NCBI GenBank assembly: GCA_001769035.1
Contig: MENF01000083.1
Span: 1-42,356, forward strand
Length of the DNA stretch: 42,356 nt
Reading direction: 5' to 3'
DNA from: Bacteroidetes bacterium GWA2_32_17
GTDB taxonomy: Bacteria > Bacteroidota > Bacteroidia > Bacteroidales > GWA2-32-17
Shown here: positions 8,338-14,998 of the stretch, one piece after another
How the letters are laid out: each line of letters opens with the position of its first letter
Position numbering within the stretch: position 1 is the first letter of the stretch
Notes under the pieces: model-generated
Databases searched by the model: none
Seen by the model: only the letters and a program-made list of their open reading frames with translations
What the model was told of the DNA's origin: nothing
Made by a program: the position numbers and the translations under genes

Positions 8338-8717
8338 TTGGAGTTATTACAAAATTTATCTGCTTTAGCAATCATAGAAAATAACATTTTACCGACTAAA
8401 GCATATTTTTCACAAAAATAACAAGAAATTTCTTGAGAAATATATTTGCAATCAAATGATGTTTCAATCCAATGCTGGGTTTCTAACTGTTCTCCATCAG
8501 CATCTGTTAATTTGCTAATAAAATGTTTTTCATATTTTCTTTTTGCCCAAGATTCAGCAATTTGAGATCCTACTGAGCGAGATGATCTTCTTATTTGGTC
8601 AGTAAGCGAATATTTTTCTTCTTTTGAAAAATTATTAGTTAATTCAAAAATCTCAAGAGAAAGTTTTCTTGATAATTTATAAACTTCTAAATCTCTATAA
8701 CTTTTTACATAATCCAT
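8319..8717 (-). CDS. S23/four-helix-bundle protein inserted in the BMC operon
   Basis: A 132-residue protein of the four-helix-bundle family related to the protein encoded in 23S rRNA intervening sequences. Visible marks are SYRDLEVYKLSRKL, SLTDQIRRSSRSVGSQIAESW and KLTDADGEQLETQHWIE. It is all alpha-helical with no signal. Family function is unclear; relatives include the accessory protein of diversity-generating retroelements. It splits the aldehyde dehydrogenase gene from the third pentamer gene and has no known BMC role. Its flanks carry inverted copies of TAATCAGT words, and one of them encodes its C terminus. I read it as a small inserted unit, not as operon core. Confidence 0.88.
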   Translation of the reverse strand: MDYVKSYRDLEVYKLSRKLSLEIFELTNNFSKEEKYSLTDQIRRSSRSVGSQIAESWAKRKYEKHFISKLTDADGEQLETQHWIETSFDCKYISQEISCYFCEKYALVGKMLFSMIAKADKFCNNSKLITDN

Positions 8718-8736
8718 TTTCTTAAATTTTTTAAAT

Positions 8737-8766
8737 ACTGATTACAAATTACCATTTACTGATTAC
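8737..8766. repeat. Inverted flank of the four-helix-bundle gene (5' side)
   Basis: ACTGATTAC and related ATTACCATTTACTGATTAC words upstream of the gene mirror the TAATCAGT words at 8311-8337. Together they bound a segment of about 455 bases with imperfect inverted ends. Confidence 0.5.
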
Positions 8767-8768
8767 TT

Positions 8769-10184
8769 TTAAATTATTCTGAGATAATCAACAAGTGTAC
8801 ACCTTCTTTCTCTTGTAAAAGTTCTTGCTCTTGTAACGCCTTCGCCTGTTGGACTTGCTATAGTAAATGAAGCAAATCCTGCTCCGCCAAATCCTAAACC
8901 TGCATAACTCGGTCCATTCTTAATAAATATTGAACAATTCATAACTTTAGCCATTTTGCTAAGTTTTGCAATATTTAATGAGTACATCATGGCAGTATGT
9001 CTGAATCCGTGTTCACAATCTACAGCCAAATCAATAGCTGCATCAACATCTTTAACTCTGACAATTGGCATAACAGGCATAAGTTGTTCTGTCCAAACCA
9101 AAGGGTGATTTTTATCTACTTCGCAAATTAATAAACGGGTAGATGAAGGCACATTTAAACCAATTCCTTTTGCTATAAAATCGGCATTTTTACCAACAAA
9201 ATTTTTATTTGCAGCACCTTCGTGTCCTGGTCCTCCAGGGTCAGAAATTACTAATTCTGTGATTTGTTTTATCTGGTTGTCTGTTAGTTCATAAGCACCA
9301 TTTTTTTTCATTTCTTCTTTTAATTGAGCGGCTACCGATTCAACAACTATTACTTCTTTTTCGCAAATACAAATCACATTATTATCGAAACTTGCACCAT
9401 CAACAATATCTTTAGCAGCTTTAGTGATGTTTGCAGTTTCATCAACAACAACAGGAGGGTTCCCGGGACCAGCGGCAATAACTTTTTTACCGCTGTTCAT
9501 AGCAGCTTTTACAACTGCTGGGCCTCCTGTAACAACCATTATTGCAATTTTTTTATGACACATTAATTCTTTAGCCGATTCAATTGTTGGTTCATCAATA
9601 CAAGAAATTAAATTAACAGGACCGCCTGCTTCAATAATAGCAGTATTTAACAAACTAATAAGTGATGCAGAAACTTTTTTTGCCGATGGATGTGGATTAA
9701 AAACGACTGCATTACCGGCAGCAAGCATTCCTATTGCATTGCATATAATTGTAACTACAGGATTTGTGCTCGGTGTTATTGCACCGATAACTCCATAAGG
9801 AGCTCTTTCAACAAGAGTTAGTCCATGATCGTCAGTAAATGCTTCTGATACAATGTCTTCTACGCCGGGGGTTTTATTAATTCCAAGTTCATTTTTTAAT
9901 ACTTTGTTTTCCCATCGTCCCATGCCTGTTTCTTCGTGTGCCATTTTCGACAGAATTTCATTATATTCCATAGAAATTTTCCGTATATTGGCAATGAGCT
10001 TCTTTCTGATTTCTAACGATATTTTTGAAAATTCTTTGAAAGCTATATCTGAAGCTTCAACAGCATTATTCAAATTTGAAAATACTCCAAGTTTTTTTTC
10101 ATTATTTACATTTGTTGAAGTAAGATTCATGCTTTTAATAACTTCTTCAACTAATTTTCTTACATTTTGTTCTGTATAATCCAT
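8769..10184 (-). CDS. CoA-acylating aldehyde dehydrogenase, BMC type
   Basis: A 471-residue EutE/PduP-type enzyme oxidising an aldehyde to acyl-CoA with NAD+. With DeoC in the operon the likely substrate is acetaldehyde, giving acetyl-CoA. The catalytic loop FDNNVICICEKE contains Cys272, aligned with the PduP nucleophile, plus an unusual second Cys274. Other family marks are APYGVIGAITPSTNP, NAVVFNPHPSAK, VVTGGPAVVKAAM and SPTGEGVTRARTF near the C terminus. Residues 4-20 form a short amphipathic helix (EQNVRKLVEEVIKSMNL) followed by a linker, a typical encapsulation peptide. It lies 14 bases after the single BMC-T gene. No alcohol dehydrogenase or phosphotransacylase accompanies it. Confidence 0.95.
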   Translation of the reverse strand: MDYTEQNVRKLVEEVIKSMNLTSTNVNNEKKLGVFSNLNNAVEASDIAFKEFSKISLEIRKKLIANIRKISMEYNEILSKMAHEETGMGRWENKVLKNELGINKTPGVEDIVSEAFTDDHGLTLVERAPYGVIGAITPSTNPVVTIICNAIGMLAAGNAVVFNPHPSAKKVSASLISLLNTAIIEAGGPVNLISCIDEPTIESAKELMCHKKIAIMVVTGGPAVVKAAMNSGKKVIAAGPGNPPVVVDETANITKAAKDIVDGASFDNNVICICEKEVIVVESVAAQLKEEMKKNGAYELTDNQIKQITELVISDPGGPGHEGAANKNFVGKNADFIAKGIGLNVPSSTRLLICEVDKNHPLVWTEQLMPVMPIVRVKDVDAAIDLAVDCEHGFRHTAMMYSLNIAKLSKMAKVMNCSIFIKNGPSYAGLGFGGAGFASFTIASPTGEGVTRARTFTRERRCTLVDYLRII

Positions 10185-10198
10185 TTTAAATTCTCAAA

Positions 10199-10750
10199 TT
10201 ACATAAAAAACTGTTTTATTTCAATATGTGGTTGTGGAATAATTACGTCTTTGCACAATTGATTTTTTTCTTTAACTTTTGCAGTAGCAACATTCATTGC
10301 TGCCTCAACTGCATCTAATGTACCCATCATTTTCACGTACGATTTTCCACCAAAGCCAATAGCAAGTCTTATTTCGATAATTTTCACATTTCCTGTTTTG
10401 GCAGCTATATCGCCTGCTTCGATACTTGACGCTACTGATAATGTTTCAATTATACCAATTGCATTCCAATCTGTAGTTTTAATAATATTCCCTATAGCAG
10501 GAACAATATCCTGATGAACCATTGGTAAATATAAGTTGTCAACTAAATAATCTTTTCCTGTTTCAGAACCCATTTTAAATGAATATTCTACAGAAGCAAC
10601 ATCGCCACTAAAAACAATAATATATTTTCCGGGACAAATAGTTCTTGCTTCAATGATTTTAATTTGTGCAATTTTTACCATATCATCAAGAGCTTTTATG
10701 CCAATTGCAATGCTACTAAACTCTAAAACGCCTAAAACAGTTGTTGTCAT
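10199..10750 (-). CDS. Trimeric BMC shell protein, single-layer type (BMC-T)
   Basis: A 183-residue tandem-BMC-domain protein that forms pseudohexameric trimers in the shell facets. Domain 1 covers about 5-90 (LGVLEFSSIAIGIKALDDMVK, pore loop near CPGKYI). Domain 2 covers about 96-180 (AIGIIETLSVASSIEAGDIAAK, pore loop near GFGGKSYVK). It resembles the single-stacking BMC-T1 type rather than the double-stacking type encoded elsewhere in the operon. Such proteins are thought to form substrate or cofactor pores. The gene precedes the aldehyde dehydrogenase by 14 bases. Confidence 0.92.
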   Translation of the reverse strand: MTTTVLGVLEFSSIAIGIKALDDMVKIAQIKIIEARTICPGKYIIVFSGDVASVEYSFKMGSETGKDYLVDNLYLPMVHQDIVPAIGNIIKTTDWNAIGIIETLSVASSIEAGDIAAKTGNVKIIEIRLAIGFGGKSYVKMMGTLDAVEAAMNVATAKVKEKNQLCKDVIIPQPHIEIKQFFM

Positions 10751-10975
10751 TTAAAAATATTATTACTATTCAACTTCAAAAGTAAATATAAATTGCTTCA
10801 TGTTTATTGTCATACATTGTCATACAATAGTTAACACATTGTCATACTTTGTAATTCATTGTTTATTGTTTCATTATTATTTAACCATTTAGCAATTTAA
10901 CAATTTAACAATGAAACATTTTTAAAATTTGATATAATCTGTGGCTTAAAAGAACAGAGGCTTAATAGTAACAAA
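10751..10975. repeat. 225-base low-complexity spacer in the BMC operon
   Basis: No gene is seen. Repeated ATTGTCATAC words fill about 10805-10860 and ACAATTTAAC-type words follow to about 10920. The style matches the spacer at 6809-7147. Confidence 0.5.
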
Positions 10976-11263
10976 TTATTTCTTATAAACTATTTTTTCG
11001 TTTTCATCAATTAAATCAATAATTCCAATTATTATTGCGTCAACTGGTTTATTAACTGTTACCGGAGTTTCTCTGGCTGAAGTGCTTTCTGCAACAAATA
11101 CGAGCTCATCATTGCCGGCTCCAATTAAATCAAGAGCAACTAAATAGTCTCCTTTTTTTTCTCCTGATTGATTGCATTTTTCCAATAAAAGGTACTTTGA
11201 ACCTTTGATGCTGTCATTTTTGACAGTACTAACAATTGTTCCAACAACTTTTGCCAAGAGCAT
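10976..11263 (-). CDS. BMC vertex protein, EutN/CcmL family (copy 2)
   Basis: A 95-residue EutN/CcmL pentamer protein: start MLLAKVVGTIVSTVKN, central LDLIGAGNDELVFVAESTSAR, closing strand DAIIIGIIDLIDE. It is 5 bases from the preceding copy, so the two are probably translated together as a pair. It differs from its neighbour throughout, so this is an old duplication; mixed or alternative vertices are possible. Confidence 0.92.
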   Translation of the reverse strand: MLLAKVVGTIVSTVKNDSIKGSKYLLLEKCNQSGEKKGDYLVALDLIGAGNDELVFVAESTSARETPVTVNKPVDAIIIGIIDLIDENEKIVYKK

Positions 11264-11268
11264 TTTTC

Positions 11269-11562
11269 TTAATCTTTTTGATATGTATATTTACCATCTT
11301 TTTCGATAAAATCAACTATTGCAATAATAGCAGAATCGGTTGGTTTGCCTTCTGTTACATTTGTAAATCTTGCACCGCTTCCCGAAACGTAAAATACAAT
11401 TTCGCCAATTCCTGCTCCAACACTGTCCATTGAAACTACAAAATCATTTTTCCCTTTCATAGTTACAGGGTCAATTTTCTCTAACAGAAGAAGTTTGATT
11501 CCTTCCATTTTCTGAGCCTTTTGAGTAGCTACTACCGTTCCAATAACTTTTGCTAAAATCAT
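11269..11562 (-). CDS. BMC vertex protein, EutN/CcmL family (copy 1)
   Basis: A 97-residue EutN/CcmL pentamer protein: start MILAKVIGTVVATQKAQ, central MDSVGAGIGEIVFYVSGSGAR, closing AIIAIVDFIEKDGKYTYQ. It follows the second BMC-H gene after an 81-base spacer with a long palindrome (11593-11628). It is the first of four vertex genes in the operon. Confidence 0.92.
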   Translation of the reverse strand: MILAKVIGTVVATQKAQKMEGIKLLLLEKIDPVTMKGKNDFVVSMDSVGAGIGEIVFYVSGSGARFTNVTEGKPTDSAIIAIVDFIEKDGKYTYQKD

Positions 11563-11592
11563 CTAAAGATAATTAATTGTATTAATGTGTTT

Positions 11593-11628
11593 ATGTGTTC
11601 ACGTTAACATATGTAAACATGAACACAT
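11593..11628. repeat. 36-base intercistronic palindrome
   Basis: ATGTGTTCACGTTAACAT (11593-11610) is followed directly by an arm that pairs with it at 16 of 18 positions (11611-11628). It lies between the second BMC-H gene and the first pentamer gene. As RNA it could form a hairpin that protects or processes the shell-protein message; no T-tract follows, so a terminator is unlikely. Confidence 0.55.
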
Positions 11629-11643
11629 CAGCACAATAAAATA

Positions 11644-11943
11644 TTATTTTTTTGAACTTACCCTGCCTAAAGGCAATGCTGAGTCAACATTACTATGTGG
11701 TCGTGGAATTACGTGAGTTGATACAATTTCCCCGACTTTTTCGGCTGCACGGGTTCCTGCATCAACGGCAGCTCTAACAGCGGCAACATCACCTCTAACT
11801 ATTGCAGTAACATAACCACCACCAATTTTTTCGTAACCAATAAGTTCAACTTTTGCAGCTTTTACCATTGCATCCGATGCTTCAACCATTGCAACAAAGC
11901 CCCTTGTTTCAATCATTCCTAATGCTTCACTGTTATCATTCAT
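11644..11943 (-). CDS. Hexameric BMC shell protein (BMC-H), copy 2
   Basis: A 99-residue Pfam BMC-domain protein forming hexameric facets. Landmarks are [20 protein letters not shown], the pore loop KIGGGY and the C-terminal [14 protein letters not shown]. The start is set at 11943 because GGAGG (11951-11955) lies 7 bases upstream; an ATG at 11994 would give 17 extra residues overlapping the BMC-T gene. It differs from the first BMC-H of the operon at 7 of about 86 aligned residues, so it is a recent duplicate. The clear Shine-Dalgarno site is unusual in this window. Confidence 0.93.
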   Translation of the reverse strand: MNDNSEALGMIETRGFVAMVEASDAMVKAAKVELIGYEKIGGGYVTAIVRGDVAAVRAAVDAGTRAAEKVGEIVSTHVIPRPHSNVDSALPLGRVSSKK

Positions 11944-11950
11944 AATTTTT

Positions 11951-11955
11951 CCTCC
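11951..11955 (-). promoter_or_regulatory. Strong Shine-Dalgarno site for BMC-H copy 2
   Basis: The minus strand reads GGAGG, 7 bases before the ATG at 11943. It decides the start of this gene. Few other genes in the window have such a site. Confidence 0.6.
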
Positions 11956-11965
11956 GTTATTTTTA

Positions 11966-12586
11966 TTAATATTCTTTTCTTCCTGTAATTTCATTTAAAC
12001 GTTTTTCTACAATTGTTTTAGCTTCTAACACTTCGGCTTCTTCGCCGGCAATATAAACCCTGCCAAATTTACCAAATCCGTTAACTTCAATAATATTGAT
12101 TCTTGCAGCTTTTTCGGCTTCATTTGCAGCATAATAAGCGTATCCTGCAGGTTCTACTTCAAGAATAAACAATGTGTCGCCTCTTAATATCATGTTACCA
12201 TATCTTACTCTATTAATAAGTTGGGCATGATGGTCTTCAACATTTTTAATTAGTTGACTTGTAAGTATTCTTGGGCAAAGCCTGTCTTCTTCTTTTTTCT
12301 CAATTGCATTAAGTACTGCTTGTCCAGCCATTCGGGTATCACCTTGACTGTCGGAATGTACTTCGAGCATTCCATAAGCTCTTTCTACTATTTGCATACC
12401 GGGAGTTACATGTGTAGCTTTTAATGCAACATCAGTTAACTTATTAATTTCGATACCTGGTGCAATTTCAATTACGCAACAAGATTGTCCGCCAACAGGA
12501 AGATATCCTCTTGATACTGTTGAAAGATACGATGCCATTTGAAGTTGTAATGAATCTAAAAAAACATAAGTTCTTAAATCAACCAT
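11966..12586 (-). CDS. Trimeric BMC shell protein, double-stacking type (BMC-T)
   Basis: A 206-residue tandem-domain shell protein. The N terminus ([37 protein letters not shown]) and [18 protein letters not shown] resemble the BMC-T group that stacks as two trimers with a gated pore, such as the T2/T3 proteins of Haliangium. The second domain includes [19 protein letters not shown] and [17 protein letters not shown]. Stacked trimers are thought to admit large substrates or cofactors. It lies 2 bases after the first BMC-H gene and has a weak AAAGGA site upstream. Confidence 0.92.
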   Translation of the reverse strand: MVDLRTYVFLDSLQLQMASYLSTVSRGYLPVGGQSCCVIEIAPGIEINKLTDVALKATHVTPGMQIVERAYGMLEVHSDSQGDTRMAGQAVLNAIEKKEEDRLCPRILTSQLIKNVEDHHAQLINRVRYGNMILRGDTLFILEVEPAGYAYYAANEAEKAARINIIEVNGFGKFGRVYIAGEEAEVLEAKTIVEKRLNEITGRKEY

Positions 12587-12588
12587 AA

Positions 12589-12897
12589 TTATTTTCCTTT
12601 CTTAATTAATTTATTACTAAGAGGTAAAGCTGAGTCAACATTATTATGTGGACGTGGAATTACATGAGTTGATACAACTTCGCCAACCTTTTCGGCGGCT
12701 ACAACTCCTGCGTCAACAGCAGCTCTAACAGCAGCAACATCACCTCTTACTATTGCAGTTACATAACCACCACCAATTTTTTCAAAACCGACAAGTTCGA
12801 CTTTTGCTGCTTTTACCATTGCATCTGATGCTTCAACCATAGCAGCAAAACCTCTGGTTTCTATCATTCCTAATGCTTTCATTTCATTGTCAATCAT
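12589..12897 (-). CDS. Hexameric BMC shell protein (BMC-H), copy 1
   Basis: A 102-residue BMC-domain protein and the first gene of the shell operon. The domain begins at [20 protein letters not shown], the pore loop is KIGGGY (residues 40-45), and the tail [15 protein letters not shown] ends in a lysine-rich extension. It is nearly identical to the second BMC-H copy within the domain. An internal ATG five codons in (MKALGM) could also serve as start. A candidate promoter and palindrome lie 55-100 bases upstream. Confidence 0.94.
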   Translation of the reverse strand: MIDNEMKALGMIETRGFAAMVEASDAMVKAAKVELVGFEKIGGGYVTAIVRGDVAAVRAAVDAGVVAAEKVGEVVSTHVIPRPHNNVDSALPLSNKLIKKGK

Positions 12898-12951
12898 ATT
12901 TCTTTTGTTATTAGTTAATTTTACTTTGTTATTTATAAGAGAATTTTTAAG

Positions 12952-12965
12952 TCATAATATTATGA
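12952..12965. promoter_or_regulatory. 14-base palindrome, candidate BMC operator
   Basis: TCATAATATTATGA is a perfect palindrome located just downstream of the candidate -7 box, where the transcript would begin. A regulator bound here would block initiation. No regulator gene lies in the BMC locus. Confidence 0.4.
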
Positions 12966-12967
12966 TG

Positions 12968-12998
12968 TAAAATTATGATTTTTTTTATTAATTTCAAA
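12968..12998 (-). promoter_or_regulatory. Candidate promoter of the BMC operon
   Basis: On the minus strand TTTG (12995-12998) is followed after exactly 19 bases by TAATTTTA (12968-12975), which fits TAnnTTTG at all but the last base. It would drive the operon starting with the first BMC-H gene at 12897, and separates it from recX upstream. Confidence 0.45.
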
Positions 12999-13043
12999 AT
13001 CATATCTTTTTGTGATTTAAATACAACTTTTGAAACGACTAAA

Positions 13044-13508
13044 TTAATCCAACTTTTTTATATTTTTTAATACTTTATAAGCATCTTCACCCGAAACACC
13101 TTTTGATGCCAAAAAACGTAATAATTTTTGCTCTCTCTCAAAATCTGAACTGGCTTTAATATATTTTACTTTTTGTTTAGCAATTTCAGAAAGTTGTGTA
13201 ATGTATTGATTTTTATCAATTTCAGAAATCACCTCTTTAATTAATTCTGTCGTTATTTTTTTAATATAAAGTGCATTTTTAATTTTATCAATTCCCCACT
13301 TTTGAAATTTGAGTTTGTCATTTACAAAGGCACGTACAAAACGTTCTTCGTTAATAAAATTTTCTTCGATAAGTTTTGCTATAATTTTTTTTATTGAGTT
13401 ATCGTCAACTTCTAATTTTTTTAAACGCATCCGCATATCGCTAACACACAGCTCTCTACGGCTACACCAGTTCATTGCACGGGTAATATAAAATTCGTAG
13501 TTTGTCAA
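13044..13508 (-). CDS. recX: Regulatory protein RecX
   Basis: A 154-residue RecX-family protein, an all-helical modulator of RecA filaments. Marks are ITRAMNWCSRRELCVSDMRMRL, LIEENFINEERFVRAFVNDKL and WGIDKIKNALYIKKI, the three-helix repeats of the family. It overlaps the end of prmC by 4 bases, so the two genes are translationally coupled. RecX is usually near recA in Proteobacteria, but linkage to prmC is expected in Bacteroidota. Length is normal. Confidence 0.92.
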   Translation of the reverse strand: MTNYEFYITRAMNWCSRRELCVSDMRMRLKKLEVDDNSIKKIIAKLIEENFINEERFVRAFVNDKLKFQKWGIDKIKNALYIKKITTELIKEVISEIDKNQYITQLSEIAKQKVKYIKASSDFEREQKLLRFLASKGVSGEDAYKVLKNIKKLD

Positions 13509-14365
13509 CTTAAAACTAATTTCGATTTAACAATTCGTGGTTTATTATTTATGTCATTTATTATAATATTATCTACAAATCCGTAAACTTCAAATAACAA
13601 TGAAACTTCTTTCCCAAATTTTTCGTGAACCTCAACATACAATAATCCATCTTCTTCTAAATGTTTGCATGCAAATTCTGCAATGTGTTTATAAAATTTT
13701 AATGGCTCATCAGTTGGAGTAAAAAGTGCAATTTCAGGTTCATAGTCTTTCACGTTGTTATGTAATTTTATTTTTTCATTTTCAGGAACATAAGGAGGGT
13801 TGCTAACAATAATTTCAAATTTATCAAACGTATTAACTTTAGAATTACATATATCATCAACAAAAAATTTTATTAACACACCGTTTTCTTCTGCATTTTG
13901 TTTAGCAACTTGTAAAGCATCATCAGAAATGTCAGTTGCGAACACTTCAAATTCTTCGCAATATTTCTTTAATGTTATGGGAATACAACCGCTTCCAGTT
14001 CCAATATCTATAATTTTAATGTTTCGACATTTGTTTTCTAACAAAATTATTTGAACCAATTCCTCTGTTTCTTGTCGGGGAATTAACACGTTTTTATTTA
14101 CAATAAAATTTAATCCATAAAACGGAGCTTTACCAATAATGTATTGTATTGGTTCATAGTTCAATAAACGTGTTTCAATATTTTTCCATTCATTAATTTT
14201 AGAATCCGGAAAGAGCATATTTTTATTTTCGGTATATTTGAATTTTGAAAAATTAAACAAATGTTCAACAACAATATAAGCAATACTTGTTGATTCATTT
14301 TCGGAATAAATGGTTTTTAGTTTGTTAACCAATGTGTTATAATATACGGATATCGTTTCATTCAT
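13505..14365 (-). CDS. prmC: Release-factor glutamine methyltransferase PrmC
   Basis: A 286-residue SAM-dependent methyltransferase that modifies the GGQ glutamine of release factors. The N-terminal helical domain contains NYEPIQYIIGKAPFYGL. The Rossmann domain has IIDIGTGSGCIPI (motif I) and the catalytic IVSNPPYVPENE (NPPY). Length is typical of HemK/PrmC. It overlaps recX by 4 bases. A consensus promoter lies almost directly before the ATG, so the mRNA may have little or no leader. Divergent from ribD. Confidence 0.95.
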   Translation of the reverse strand: MNETISVYYNTLVNKLKTIYSENESTSIAYIVVEHLFNFSKFKYTENKNMLFPDSKINEWKNIETRLLNYEPIQYIIGKAPFYGLNFIVNKNVLIPRQETEELVQIILLENKCRNIKIIDIGTGSGCIPITLKKYCEEFEVFATDISDDALQVAKQNAEENGVLIKFFVDDICNSKVNTFDKFEIIVSNPPYVPENEKIKLHNNVKDYEPEIALFTPTDEPLKFYKHIAEFACKHLEEDGLLYVEVHEKFGKEVSLLFEVYGFVDNIIINDINNKPRIVKSKLVLS

Positions 14366-14369
14366 TTTT

Positions 14370-14400
14370 CAAAGATAAATAATAACTGATGTTACACAAA
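14370..14400 (-). promoter_or_regulatory. Consensus promoter directly before prmC
   Basis: The minus strand has TTTG (14397-14400), a 19-base spacer and TATCTTTG (14370-14377), a full match to the Bacteroidota consensus. The -7 box ends only 4 bases before the prmC ATG at 14365, so a leaderless or near-leaderless transcript is implied. Confidence 0.6.
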
Positions 14401-14501
14401 ATATAAAAAATGCCACAAATTACACAGACATCACAGATTAATTACTATAGTAATAGGAACGATAACTATCGGATATATTTATTTTTTCAATCCGATTACT
14501 T

Positions 14502-14520
14502 TCGCATGTGCGTCAAGCTA
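14502..14520 (-). repeat. Dispersed TAGCTTGACGC-type word, copy 2
   Basis: The reverse complement reads TAGCTTGACGCACATGCGA, matching the copy at 80-98 except for a few bases. The stretch 14366-14998 between prmC and ribD contains no supported gene, only this and the following repeats. Confidence 0.45.
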
Positions 14521-14617
14521 TGAAAATAATTTATTGCATGAAACACTTGTTCGTTAAGAGTCCCGAAGCATTCTTTATATTGATATCTTTGCTTATCTAT
14601 AACAATGTCGTTTTTTT

Positions 14618-14650
14618 AGATTTGACAACTTTTAAAAAGTTGTCAAATCT
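14618..14650. repeat. Perfect 16-base-pair hairpin
   Basis: AGATTTGACAACTTTT (14618-14633) is separated by one A from its exact reverse complement (14635-14650). The stem follows a run of T on the left. It is most likely a dispersed palindrome; no gene ends close enough for it to act as a terminator. Confidence 0.7.
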
Positions 14651-14698
14651 GCCTCCCCCGACATTTATATCGGGTAAGAAGCAATACCGATAAGGGCT

Positions 14699-14715
14699 TA
14701 ACTTGACGCCAATGC
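14699..14715 (+). repeat. Dispersed TAGCTTGACGC-type word, copy 3
   Basis: TAACTTGACGCCAATGC shares the CTTGACGC core with copies at 80-98 and 14502-14520. Together with the copy at 14502 it forms an inverted pair enclosing the 33-base hairpin at 14618. Confidence 0.4.
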
Positions 14716-14798
14716 AATCGCTTTCGGAACTGTAGTTCGTGCCTTAAAAATTACAAGATTAAAATTTATTAACTACCTTTGGTAGTTTAATCTGTGTT

Positions 14799-14950
14799 AA
14801 TTAGTGCCTGTCCATAAAGTCAGTGTCTGAACTATAATGTTCGAGTTTGAGGCATGCGAAGTTTTGAAAACCAAGGAGTTTACTGTAGTAAATGACTGTT
14901 TTCAAAACGAGTATAACGAAAAAATCGGACATTATGGACAGACACTAATT
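14799..14950. mobile_element. MITE-like element with 19-base terminal inverted repeats
   Basis: The ends AATTAGTGCCTGTCCATAA (14799-14817) and 14932-14950 are inverted repeats with one mismatch. Inside are nested palindromes: GTTTTGAAAAC paired with GTTTTCAAAAC, and TTTACTGTAGTAAA at the centre. At 152 bases with no coding potential, it fits a non-autonomous element or cruciform-forming repeat. Partial copies occur at 109-150 and 3224-3245. Confidence 0.6.
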
Positions 14951-14998
14951 AGTGTTATCTGTGGCAAAAAAACTTATTGTAAGGTGAGATAATAACAA

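Noticed and set aside
14618-14650. Intrinsic terminator
   Set aside because: The stem is AT-rich, the loop is one base, and no gene ends within 200 bases in the right direction.
14508-14693. 61-residue open frame between prmC and ribD
   Set aside because: It runs through the perfect hairpin at 14618-14650 and other repeats and has no protein-like features.
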